A stretch of DNA of 64,000 nt from Bog-473 sp963763575 (GTDB lineage: Bacteria > Actinomycetota > Acidimicrobiia > Acidimicrobiales > RAAP-2), in contig CAVXPD010000004.1 in the NCBI GenBank assembly GCA_963763575.1, positions 620,001 to 684,000 of the forward strand, written 5' to 3'. A model generated the notes under the pieces. That model searched no databases and was not told the origin of the DNA. It was given only the letters and a program-made list of their open reading frames with translations. Each line of letters opens with the position of its first letter. The stretch's first letter is position 1. Shown here piece after piece: positions 16,213 to 23,938 of the stretch. Both the position numbers and the translations under genes were made by a program.

Positions 16213-17079
16213 TCAATGACCGGCGAGGTGGCCGAGGACGAGCTTGGAGAGCTGCTCGGGGGCGGTCTCGGGGACCCAGTGCGACACGCCGTCGAGCACC
16301 TCGAACGTGTAGTCGGCACTCACATGGGACCTGGTTCCCTCGGCCGCATACCTCGCGAAGGCGCGGTCTTCGGTCGGCCACACGTACAGCGTCGGGACGC
16401 ACACCGGTTCGAGGTCCCGCAAGACGTCGCGGTCCATGGCCCGGAACCAATTCAGCGCCGCCGTGAGGGCGCCGGGCACCGTGAGTGCGGTCACGTACAT
16501 CTTGGAGTCCTCGTCGTCGAGGCCGGTCTCGGCGAGGAGCCTCGCCAGCCCGCTGCCGGATCCGTCGGGACCGAGGAGCAGCCGCTCCGGTTCGCCCGCG
16601 GTCAGGTACGACGTCATGGCGTCGCCGCGCGCGACCTGCTCGGGATCTCCACCGGCCAGCGCGTCCTGCAGGGCGAGCGGGTGCGGCGTCGACACGACGC
16701 AGAGCGAGCGCACCCGGTCGGGCCGGCGCGCTGCGACGATCCAGGCGAGCAGGCCGCCCCAGTCGTGCCCGACCAGGTCGAACGAGTCCATCTGCGTCGC
16801 GTCGGCCAGGCCGATCACGTCCCCGAGCAAGCGCTCGGTGGTATAGGCGTCCACCTCGGCGGGGCGCGCGCCGCTGCAGTATCCGCGCTGATCGGGCGCC
16901 ACGCCCCGATAGCCGGCGTGGCCGAGCGCCCACAGCTCGTCGCGCCACGCCCAGGAGGTCTGGGGGAATCCGTGGAGGAGCAAGACCCGCCGGCCGTCGT
17001 CGGGACCGCACCCGCGCCCCGTGAAGGTCAGGCCCCCCGCCTCGATCTCGAGCCGGTCGATGGCTCGCGGTGCATCCAC
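16213..17079 (-). CDS. Alpha/beta hydrolase, epoxide-hydrolase-like
   Basis: This 288-residue alpha/beta hydrolase has the oxyanion motif LLLHGFPQTSWAW, the nucleophile elbow VGHDWGG with Asp as nucleophile (typical of epoxide hydrolases and haloalkane dehalogenases), a candidate acid in WPTEDRAF and the catalytic His in GVSHWVPE. The HGFP and DQRGY motifs favour an epoxide hydrolase. The substrate is unknown. It sits 21 nt after the 164-aa hypothetical gene and just ahead of the acyl-CoA dehydrogenase. Confidence 0.88.
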   Translation of the reverse strand: MDAPRAIDRLEIEAGGLTFTGRGCGPDDGRRVLLLHGFPQTSWAWRDELWALGHAGYRGVAPDQRGYCSGARPAEVDAYTTERLLGDVIGLADATQMDSFDLVGHDWGGLLAWIVAARRPDRVRSLCVVSTPHPLALQDALAGGDPEQVARGDAMTSYLTAGEPERLLLGPDGSGSGLARLLAETGLDDEDSKMYVTALTVPGALTAALNWFRAMDRDVLRDLEPVCVPTLYVWPTEDRAFARYAAEGTRSHVSADYTFEVLDGVSHWVPETAPEQLSKLVLGHLAGH

Positions 17080-17100
17080 GCCGTTTGAGGGGTGCAGCGA

Positions 17101-17595
17101 CTAGACCGCGGCAGCCCCCTTGGGGTGCGCCTCCTCGGGGGCGAGACGAAGGGTCTCCTCGGGCACGGAGTCGACCAGCGCGCGCTGGGCGGCGTAATCG
17201 TGGGAGATGGAGGAGAACGCCGCTCGCCGCGCCGCCGCGAGCTCAGGGGGCACGTCGTCGAGGAATCCCCAAAGGTTCAGGGCGACGCGCACGTCGTATA
17301 CCGACGGCGCCCGGCCGAACAGAGCGGCCCTCTTCGAGGCGACCAACGCCACGCCCAGCACCACGTCGTCCTCGGACTCGCCTTCGGTGAGCTTGAGGTC
17401 GTGCTCGAAGCGCTTGGCGAGGCGGAGGGCGAAGCCAGAGTCCGGTCCCGGCGTGCCGACGTTGCGGCCACGGCGCACCGCCGGCACGACGAGCTCGGCC
17501 GGCCGCGACGTCGTCCAGGTCCCCGGCACGTGCATGTGCCGGGCCGGCCGTACCTGGTCGGCCTCCGCGATGGGCACGAACGTTGGCTGGGTCAT
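17101..17595 (-). CDS. Conserved-looking hypothetical protein (164 aa)
   Basis: I do not recognise this soluble protein. It starts at the ATG at 17595 (MTQPTFVPIAEADQVRPARH). The body has protein-like composition with segments such as DSGFALRLAKRFEHDLKL, ALVASKRAALFGRAPSVYD and LNLWGFLDDVPPEL, and no membrane helix or cofactor motif. It lies 21 nt upstream of the alpha/beta hydrolase and downstream of the CocE-type hydrolase, all on the minus strand, so it probably belongs to the same operon. Confidence 0.7.
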   Translation of the reverse strand: MTQPTFVPIAEADQVRPARHMHVPGTWTTSRPAELVVPAVRRGRNVGTPGPDSGFALRLAKRFEHDLKLTEGESEDDVVLGVALVASKRAALFGRAPSVYDVRVALNLWGFLDDVPPELAAARRAAFSSISHDYAAQRALVDSVPEETLRLAPEEAHPKGAAAV

Positions 17596-17660
17596 GCGCG
17601 GCACACTAGTCGAGGGTGCTCCGGCGACCCGAACGGCCGATGCAGCCGCGCGACGCCGGC

Positions 17661-19334
17661 TCAGCCCGTCGGTTGCGCGCCGCGCGCCTCGTCCTGCCAC
17701 AAGCGGACGACGGGGAGCGTGATGCACGAGGGTCGGGCGCTGTCGTGGAAGACCTCTTGGTCCGCGGAGCGCAGGTTCACCGCCGTCGCCAGCGGCTCGC
17801 CCGTGCCGCTATTGCGGCAATAGAGAGGGTGGGCACCACTCGACACCTGCAGCCGCAGTCTGTGTCCGGCCCGGAACGTGTTGGCCGTCGGCCACATCGA
17901 AACCTCGAGCTTGAAGACGCCGTCCTGGTCCTTCTCCACCGAGCCCGGCGTGAGCCGGACGATGCCGTCGCTCAGATTGACCGACTTGCCCTTCTCGGAC
18001 ACGTCGCACAACCGGACGAAGAAGTCCGTGTGCTCGAGCGAGGACCGCAGGTACAACGTGGCCGTCAGGGGGCCCACGACCGTCAGGTCCTCGCGCATGA
18101 CGGGGCTCGTGTAGGTCAGGACGTCGTGGCGGTGCTCTCTCCGGCGCTGGCCCCGGCGGCCGGTCGTGTGCACGTTGAGCCCCGCCCCTCCGACCGCAGG
18201 CGTGGGGTCGAGGGGGTTGTAGTGGAACCGGTCGGGCGCGCTGGCGGCGGGGGGAACGGTGCTCAAGGTTCCCCAGCGTCCGAGGAACCACGGCTGTGAC
18301 GTGCCGGCCGGCGGCCATAGCGAGAACTCCTGCCACGTGCGCGAGCCCATCACGAAGACGCGCACCGGCGCCCGCGGTTCTCGGTCTCCGCGCTCGTCGA
18401 GCTGCCGGTCGTACCAGTCGAGCCCGTCGCGCACGGCCTCGCCGAACAAACCGGGGCTCGAGTGCGTCCACGGGCCGATGGTGAGCCGGGCGGTCCTCCC
18501 GGCGCGGCGCAGCGCCTCATAGTCTCCGACCTGGCTGGGCAAGAAGATGTCGTACCAACCTCCGACGAAGCTCGATGGCGGCACATGCTCGCGGCGGCGC
18601 GCGAAGTTGATCTCTTCCCACCAGGGATCGCCCGGCGCGGTGTGCTCGAGCCAGTCCTGGAAGGCGGGCGCCGTCTCTCCGAGGATGGCGGCGTCGCACT
18701 TGCCGAGCGGCAGCACGTCGGCGGCCACCTTCACCTCCCTGCCGGCGCGCAGCTGGTTTCGCAGCACGGTCCGCCAGCCCAGCTCTTGGTACTTGACCTG
18801 ATGCAGCCAGGACAGCAGGGACTCGAGCGCGAAGGAACCGCCCGGGTACACGATGGAATCCCGGAAGTCCGCTGCGGTGACCTGGAGGTCCAGCGCCTTG
18901 ACGAAGTCCGGTGGGTCCTCCGCGATCGCCCACTGCGTCATGCCGAGGTAGCTGGCGCCCCACATGACGAGGCGGCCGTCGAACCAAGGCTGGGCCGCCA
19001 CCCACTCGAGTGTCGCGTGACCGTCGGCGCGCTCGTTGCGGACCGGCGCGAACTCACCTTCGGAGCCGAACGTCCCCCGGCAATCCTGGATCACCACCTG
19101 GTAGCCGCGCTCCGCGTAGAGCCGTCCCAACGGGCCCATGACCCGCCGTCCGTACGGCGTGCGCATCAGCACCGTCGGCTGCGCCTGAGAAGCCTCGATC
19201 GGGTACCAGCGGTCCGCCAACAGGATGATGCCGTCGGACATCTTGGCCGCCAGGTCGCGCTCCACCGAGACGTCGGACGTGCGCGCCGGGGGCAACTTCA
19301 CGAGCCTCGCTGCCATGCGGCTCCACACGGTCAT
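17661..19334 (-). CDS. CocE/NonD family hydrolase (peptidase S15-like)
   Basis: This 557-residue serine hydrolase of the CocE / X-Pro dipeptidyl-peptidase class has the alpha/beta core early: MRTPYGRR, QDCRGTFGSEGEF and the nucleophile elbow MWGASYLGMTQW with Ser. A C-terminal beta-rich domain (from about residue 330) ends with RHRLRLQVSSGAHPLYCRN, as in CocE. These enzymes cut esters or amides; the substrate is unknown. It starts 46 nt after the end of cimA, so it could be read from the leuB operon, but its function points to the catabolic genes downstream. Confidence 0.88.
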   Translation of the reverse strand: MTVWSRMAARLVKLPPARTSDVSVERDLAAKMSDGIILLADRWYPIEASQAQPTVLMRTPYGRRVMGPLGRLYAERGYQVVIQDCRGTFGSEGEFAPVRNERADGHATLEWVAAQPWFDGRLVMWGASYLGMTQWAIAEDPPDFVKALDLQVTAADFRDSIVYPGGSFALESLLSWLHQVKYQELGWRTVLRNQLRAGREVKVAADVLPLGKCDAAILGETAPAFQDWLEHTAPGDPWWEEINFARRREHVPPSSFVGGWYDIFLPSQVGDYEALRRAGRTARLTIGPWTHSSPGLFGEAVRDGLDWYDRQLDERGDREPRAPVRVFVMGSRTWQEFSLWPPAGTSQPWFLGRWGTLSTVPPAASAPDRFHYNPLDPTPAVGGAGLNVHTTGRRGQRRREHRHDVLTYTSPVMREDLTVVGPLTATLYLRSSLEHTDFFVRLCDVSEKGKSVNLSDGIVRLTPGSVEKDQDGVFKLEVSMWPTANTFRAGHRLRLQVSSGAHPLYCRNSGTGEPLATAVNLRSADQEVFHDSARPSCITLPVVRLWQDEARGAQPTG

Positions 19335-19379
19335 CCCATATCCCCCGATCGATCCCCGACCCGTCGCCGCTCTCCGCCG

Positions 19380-21098
19380 CTACGCGGCGTGGAGCAGCCC
19401 GAAGACGACGGAATCGTAGAGGGCCTGCCAGCTGGCCTCAATGATGTTCTCCGACACCCCGATCGTCGTCCAGGTGCGTTCTCCGTCGCTCGAGTCCACC
19501 AGGACGCGGGTGACGGCTCCCGTGCCGCGGCCGGTGTCCAGCACGCGTACGCGGTAGTCGGTCAGGTGGATGTGATCGAGAGCGGGGAACTTGGAGCCGA
19601 TGGCGCCGCGCAACGCGCCGTCCAGCGCGTTGACCGGGCCATTTCCCTCCGCGGTGGCAACCACCCGCTCGTCGCCCACGTGCACCTTCACGGTGGCCTC
19701 CGTCATCAACCCGAACATCTCGCTGGCGAGGGGCGCCCGCTCGGCAGGGGCTGGCCGGCCGCCTCCGACCGCGTGGTCGGTGATGACGCGGAAGGACTCG
19801 ACCGTGAAGAAGCCCGCGACCCAGCCCGCGGCCCGTCGCAACAGGAGCTCGAGCGAGCCATCCGCCACTTCGAAGTGGTAACCCTCGTGCTCGAGGTGCT
19901 TGAGCTCGTCGAGCACCCGTCCGATGACCTCCCCGTCCAGGTCGAGACCGAGCTCGGCCGCCTTCATGGCCAGCGTGGACCGGCCGGCCATCTCGGAGAC
20001 GACGACCCGGGTCCCGTTGCCGACCACGTTCGGCTCAACGTGCTCGTAGAGGTCGGCGCTGCGCGCCACCGCACTGGCGTGCAGCCCCCCCTTGTGGGCG
20101 AACACCGAGTTGCCGACGTAGGGCTGCTGCGGGTTCGGTGCGATGTTCACGAGCTCGGCAATGTGGTGCGCCACGGGCGTGAGGCGCTCCAGCCGCTCGG
20201 GCGGGATGGTGCGGATGTTCAGCTTGAGCGAGAGGTTTGGGATGGCGGCCGACAGGTCGGTGTTGCCGGCCCGCTCGCCGTACCCGTTGATGCAGCCCTG
20301 CACCTGGGTGGCACCGGCCTGGACGGCCACCAGCGAATTCGCCACGGCACACCCCGCGTCGTTGTGGCAATGGATGCCGAGCTGCGCGCTCGTCCGCGCG
20401 CGGACGTCGGACACCGCACGGCCGACGTCGTCGGGCAACGAGCCACCGTTGGTGTCGCACAGCACGAGCGCCTCGGCTCCGGCCTGTTCGGCCGCCGCGA
20501 GCACCGACAGCGCGAACTCGGGGTTGCCGCGGTAGCCGTCGAAGAAGTGCTCGGCGTCGAGGAAGACGCGCAGGTCGTGCTCGCGCAGATGGCGCACCGA
20601 GTCGGCCACCATGGCCACGGCCTCGTCGAGCGAGGTGCGGAGGGCTTCGCCCACGTGGCGGTCCCAGGACTTGGCGACGATGCAGGCGACGGGCGCGCCC
20701 GCCTCGATCAGGTTTGCCAGGACGGCGTCGTGCTCGGGTTTGACGCCGGCCCGCCGCGTCGAGCCGAAGGCGACCAGGGTCGCGGTGGCGAGGTCGAGCT
20801 CCTTTTTCGCCCGAGCAAAGAATTCGACGTCCTTCGGGTTGGCTCCGGGCCACCCGCCCTCGATGAACGAGACGCCGAGATGGTCGAGTTGCTCGGCCAC
20901 GCGGAGCTTGTCGTCGACGGTGAGCGAGAGCCCCTCTTGCTGGCTGCCGTCCCGCAAGATCGTGTCGAAGATGTCGACCGACTCGGGTAGGTCGGGCACG
21001 ACATAGTCGTGGGCGTGCGGGGTGTGCCCGTGGGCGTGCGTGTGGCGCACCCCACCGTGGCCGTGGGAGTCCTCGGCGGTGCCCGTCTCAGTCGACAT
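19380..21098 (-). CDS. cimA: (R)-citramalate synthase
   Basis: This 572-residue enzyme condenses pyruvate with acetyl-CoA to (R)-citramalate, the first step of isoleucine synthesis without threonine deaminase. The HMGL-type barrel shows DTILRDGSQQEGLSLTV (metal and catalytic Arg/Asp), GIHCHNDAGCAVAN (HxH metal ligands) and NGYGERAGNTDL; the C-terminal third is a LeuA-type dimerisation/allosteric domain. CimA-type assignment rests on length and on the DGSQQEG variant. The first 30 residues form an unusual His-rich extension (HGHGG...HTHAHGHTPHAHD). The start overlaps the end of ilvE by 11 nt, making leuB-ilvE-cimA one coupled unit. Confidence 0.88.
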   Translation of the reverse strand: MSTETGTAEDSHGHGGVRHTHAHGHTPHAHDYVVPDLPESVDIFDTILRDGSQQEGLSLTVDDKLRVAEQLDHLGVSFIEGGWPGANPKDVEFFARAKKELDLATATLVAFGSTRRAGVKPEHDAVLANLIEAGAPVACIVAKSWDRHVGEALRTSLDEAVAMVADSVRHLREHDLRVFLDAEHFFDGYRGNPEFALSVLAAAEQAGAEALVLCDTNGGSLPDDVGRAVSDVRARTSAQLGIHCHNDAGCAVANSLVAVQAGATQVQGCINGYGERAGNTDLSAAIPNLSLKLNIRTIPPERLERLTPVAHHIAELVNIAPNPQQPYVGNSVFAHKGGLHASAVARSADLYEHVEPNVVGNGTRVVVSEMAGRSTLAMKAAELGLDLDGEVIGRVLDELKHLEHEGYHFEVADGSLELLLRRAAGWVAGFFTVESFRVITDHAVGGGRPAPAERAPLASEMFGLMTEATVKVHVGDERVVATAEGNGPVNALDGALRGAIGSKFPALDHIHLTDYRVRVLDTGRGTGAVTRVLVDSSDGERTWTTIGVSENIIEASWQALYDSVVFGLLHAA

Positions 21099-22017
21099 AG
21101 TCCAACCAGTCCTTGTACTGGTCGACCTCTCCGCGCACCGTGGCGAAGTACATCTGCTGGATCTCCTTGGTGATCTTTCCCGGGTGGCCCGGGCCCACCA
21201 CGCGGTCGTCGACCGCGCGGATCGGCACGACCTCGGCGGCCGTACCGGTGAGGAACGCTTCCTCGGCCAGGTAGAGGTCGGTGCGGATGATCGGCTCGTG
21301 GTGCACCTCGTAGCCGAGGTCTCGGGCGATCGCCTCGACCGAATTCTGCGTGATGCCCTCGAGCGCGCCCGCGTCCGAGGTGGGAGGCGTGAGGATCATG
21401 CCGTCGCGCACGATGAAGATGTTCTCTCCCGTGCACTCGCTGACGTTCCCGTTCGGCGCGAGGAGGATGGCCTCGTCGTAACCGGCCTTGAGGGCCTCGA
21501 CCTTTGCCAGCGAGGAGTTGGCGTACATTCCTGTGCCCTTGGCGGCGGTGGGCACGGCGTTGGGGTCGTGGCGTCGCCACGAGCTGATCTTGACCGAGAC
21601 GCCGTTGGCCACGCCCTCGTCGCCGAGGTAGGTGCCCCAGGGCCAGGCGGCGATCGCGACGTTGACCGGGCACGGCAGCGGGTTGAGGCCCATCTCGCCA
21701 TAGCCGAGGAAGACCAGTGGGCGTAGGTAGCAGCCGTCGGTCAGGCCGTTCACGCGGACGACCTGACGCGCCGCCTCGATGACGTCCTCGGGGGTGAAGG
21801 GAATGTCGATCATGAACACCTTGGCCGAGGCGAAGAGGCGCCGGATGTGGTCGCGCAGGCGGAAGACAGCCACGCCACGGCTGGTCGGGTAGGCGCGGAT
21901 CCCCTCGAAGACGCCCGAGCCGTAGTGCATGGTGTGGGTCAGCACGTGCACGGTCGCGTCGGCCCAGTCGACGAGCTCGCCGTCCATCCAGATCTTGTCG
22001 CTCGGGGTGATGGGCAT
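21088..22017 (-). CDS. ilvE: Branched-chain amino-acid aminotransferase
   Basis: This 309-residue fold-type IV PLP enzyme carries out the last step of Leu, Ile and Val synthesis. Visible features are HYGSGVFEGIRAY near residue 35, the PLP-binding Lys in YANSSLAKVEALKAGYDEAILL, and SECTGENIFIVRDG. The length is normal for IlvE of this class. It starts 5 nt after leuB ends and overlaps cimA, so it is controlled by the leuB attenuator. Confidence 0.94.
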   Translation of the reverse strand: MPITPSDKIWMDGELVDWADATVHVLTHTMHYGSGVFEGIRAYPTSRGVAVFRLRDHIRRLFASAKVFMIDIPFTPEDVIEAARQVVRVNGLTDGCYLRPLVFLGYGEMGLNPLPCPVNVAIAAWPWGTYLGDEGVANGVSVKISSWRRHDPNAVPTAAKGTGMYANSSLAKVEALKAGYDEAILLAPNGNVSECTGENIFIVRDGMILTPPTSDAGALEGITQNSVEAIARDLGYEVHHEPIIRTDLYLAEEAFLTGTAAEVVPIRAVDDRVVGPGHPGKITKEIQQMYFATVRGEVDQYKDWLDYVD

Positions 22018-22022
22018 TTCGG

Positions 22023-23057
22023 CTACAGCCTTTCTGCAATGGCGTCGCCCACGACGGTCGTGGACAGCTGTTGTTCGGACGTAGACATGGCGTCGGCTTG
22101 AGCAGTCAGCGCCTTGAGGATGCGGGCCGCAGGGTCTGCCTCACCCAAGTGCTCGAGCATGAGGGCGGCCGAATGAATGGCGGCCAGAGGGTTGGCGATG
22201 CCCCGGCCTGCGATGTCGTGGGCGGCGCCGTGCACAGGCTCGAAGAGTGACGGGCCGGTCCGCGCCGGGTTGAGGTTGGCCGAGGCCGCGAAGCCGATGC
22301 CGCCACTGACGGCGCCGGCCAGGTCGGTCAGGATGTCGCCGAACAGGTTGTCGGTCACGATGACGTCGTAGCGCTTCGGCTGCTCCACCAGGTAGATGCA
22401 GGCGGCGTCGACGTGGTTGTAGTCCCACGTGACGTCGGGGTGCTCGGCCGCGACCTCGGTCACCGTGCGCTGCCAGAGGTCCCCGGCGAAGGTGAGCACG
22501 TTGGTCTTGTGCACCAGGGTCAGACGGTTGCTGCGCCGCGCCGCCAACTCGAAAGCGAACCGGACGCAGCGCTCCACACCCATACGAGTGTTGACCGAAC
22601 CCTGCGTAGCCACCTCGTGGGGGGTGCCCCGACGAAGGAAACCGCCTTCACCCGCGTAGGTACCCTCGGTGTTCTCGCGTACGACGGCGAAATCGGCACC
22701 CTCGGCGATCGAGCCGGGGACCCCCGTGAAGGGACGCAGGTTGACGTAGAGATCGAGCTCGAAGCGCAGCCTGAGCAGCAGGCCTCGCTCGAGTGTCCCG
22801 GGCGGCACCGACGTGTCGCCCACGGGGGGGCCGACGGCGCCCAGGAGGATCGCCTCATGGGCGCGGAGCTCGTCGAGGGTCGCGTCCGGAAGGACGGCGC
22901 CGTCGCGCTGGTAGCGGGCCGCCCCGAGGTCGAACTCGGTGGTCTCGAGATCCACGCCCGCCGCGGCGACCACCTTGAGCGCCTCCGCGCAGACCTCCGG
23001 CCCGATCCCGTCGCCGCCGATGACGGCGACTCGATGCCTCGTGCTCGCGGTGCCCAC
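22023..23057 (-). CDS. leuB: 3-isopropylmalate dehydrogenase
   Basis: This 344-residue NAD-dependent dehydrogenase oxidises and decarboxylates 3-isopropylmalate, and methylmalate in the citramalate route. It shows VIGGDGIGPEV at the N-terminus, FAVVRENTEGTYAGEGG, the catalytic Lys in LTLVHKTNVL, and NLFGDILTDLAGAVSGGIGFAASAN. I place the start at the GTG at 23057, which follows GAGGAAAGG. It is the first structural gene after a leader peptide and terminator hairpin. Confidence 0.93.
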   Translation of the reverse strand: MGTASTRHRVAVIGGDGIGPEVCAEALKVVAAAGVDLETTEFDLGAARYQRDGAVLPDATLDELRAHEAILLGAVGPPVGDTSVPPGTLERGLLLRLRFELDLYVNLRPFTGVPGSIAEGADFAVVRENTEGTYAGEGGFLRRGTPHEVATQGSVNTRMGVERCVRFAFELAARRSNRLTLVHKTNVLTFAGDLWQRTVTEVAAEHPDVTWDYNHVDAACIYLVEQPKRYDVIVTDNLFGDILTDLAGAVSGGIGFAASANLNPARTGPSLFEPVHGAAHDIAGRGIANPLAAIHSAALMLEHLGEADPAARILKALTAQADAMSTSEQQLSTTVVGDAIAERL

Positions 23058-23199
23058 GGTGCTCTGGTCCTTTCCTCTTGATTCCCTGCTGTGCGTTCCT
23101 CGATTCCCTGCCGTATCCTCCCCGGCGGCCGGTCGTCGGCGTCCCGTCCCCCGTGTGTCCCCGGTCTTCGTCCAGACCAGATGCTCGCCCGGAATTGAA

Positions 23200-23224
23200 A
23201 AACCGCCCACTCAGTGGACGGTTT
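23200..23224 (-). terminator. Attenuator hairpin upstream of leuB
   Basis: Read on the minus strand, AAACCGTCCAC-TGA-GTGGGCGGTTT forms an 11-bp stem (one G-U pair) with a 3-nt loop, followed by further T residues and CAATT. It lies 26 nt downstream of the leader-peptide stop and about 140 nt before leuB. This is the expected position of the terminator of a translation-controlled attenuator. Confidence 0.8.
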
Positions 23225-23250
23225 CGAGGGCGCGCGGGGAGGGAGCGCGC

Positions 23251-23289
23251 CTAGCGAATAATGCCTACGTAGTGCTCGGAACGGCGCAT
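23251..23289 (-). CDS. leuB operon leader peptide (12 aa)
   Basis: The ORF encodes MRRSEHYVGIIR and stops 26 nt before a terminator hairpin. It ends in Val-Gly-Ile-Ile-Arg, so scarcity of charged tRNA-Ile or tRNA-Val would stall a ribosome there. A promoter-like -10 lies only 7 nt before the ATG, so it may be translated from a leaderless mRNA. By analogy with known BCAA leaders it acts in cis; the peptide itself probably has no function. Confidence 0.7.
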   Translation of the reverse strand: MRRSEHYVGIIR

Positions 23290-23296
23290 GGCTCGT

Positions 23297-23328
23297 ACAT
23301 TACCTCGCGGCCGGGACCAAGTCGTCAA
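23297..23328 (-). promoter_or_regulatory. Probable promoter of the leuB operon
   Basis: On the minus strand TTGACG (-35, 23323-23328) is followed after 20 nt by TAATGT (-10, 23297-23302). The spacing is longer than the usual 17, so this is a moderate match. The position would put the transcript start at or within a few bases of the leader ATG. Confidence 0.45.
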
Positions 23329-23437
23329 CAGAGGCTGCACGGCGGCGCCGGAGGCCCTCCCGGGGACGGTTAGCCTTGGGCAGCCGGCGCCGCCCAGCCT
23401 CGTTGCGCCCGTGCACCGCCTCCCGGAGGACCATGCC

Positions 23438-23938
23438 GTGACCAACGTTTCCGCGAACCAGACCGAGCCCACCAAGCTGACCCGGAGCACCCACGAGCGG
23501 CTCGTCGCCGAGCTCGAGGACCTGACCACGCGTGGACGGGTGGAGATCGCCCAGGCGATCGAGGCGGCGAGGGCGCTGGGCGACCTGAGCGAGAACGGCG
23601 ACTACCACGCCGCGAAGGACGCCCAAGGCAAGATGGAGTCGCGGATCCGGCAGCTGCAGGCGATGCTCAAGCAGGTCGAGATCGTCGACGAGGCAGGGAG
23701 CGGGGACGGGACCGTATCGCTCGGCAGTACGGTGACGCTGCGGTACGACGGCGACGACGAAGCCGACACCCAGCGTTTCTTCGTGGGCTCCATCGAGGAG
23801 CGACAAGGCGACCTCAACGTGATCTCGCCGAGCTCGCCCCTGGGCCAGGTGCTGGTGGGCTGCGCCGCCGGAGACGCCGTCGAGTACCGGGCGCCGGGCG
23901 GGACGCTCAAGGTCCACATCGTCGCCGTCGAACGCTGA
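23438..23938 (+). CDS. greA: Transcription elongation factor GreA
   Basis: This 166-residue Gre factor rescues backtracked RNA polymerase by stimulating transcript cleavage. The N-terminal coiled coil bears the acidic tip in GDLSENGDYHAAKDAQ (canonical GDLSENAEYHAA), and the C-terminal FKBP-like domain includes GSTVTLRYDGDD and VISPSSPLGQVLVG. I choose the GTG at 23438, preceded by CGGAGGACC. It diverges from the leuB leader and its stop overlaps the start of leuC (TGATG), an unusual genetic link between an elongation factor and leucine synthesis. Confidence 0.92.
   Translation: MTNVSANQTEPTKLTRSTHERLVAELEDLTTRGRVEIAQAIEAARALGDLSENGDYHAAKDAQGKMESRIRQLQAMLKQVEIVDEAGSGDGTVSLGSTVTLRYDGDDEADTQRFFVGSIEERQGDLNVISPSSPLGQVLVGCAAGDAVEYRAPGGTLKVHIVAVER

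Noticed and set aside
14532..16466. 644-aa plus-strand open frame
   Set aside because: It runs antisense to the thiolase and acyl-CoA dehydrogenase, both of which have full motif sets. Composition (Arg, Gly, Asp, His) is that of a shadow frame.
18462..20990. 842-aa plus-strand open frame
   Set aside because: It lies opposite CocE-type hydrolase and cimA; no domain is visible and the His/Arg/Gly-rich sequence is typical of antisense frames in high-GC DNA.
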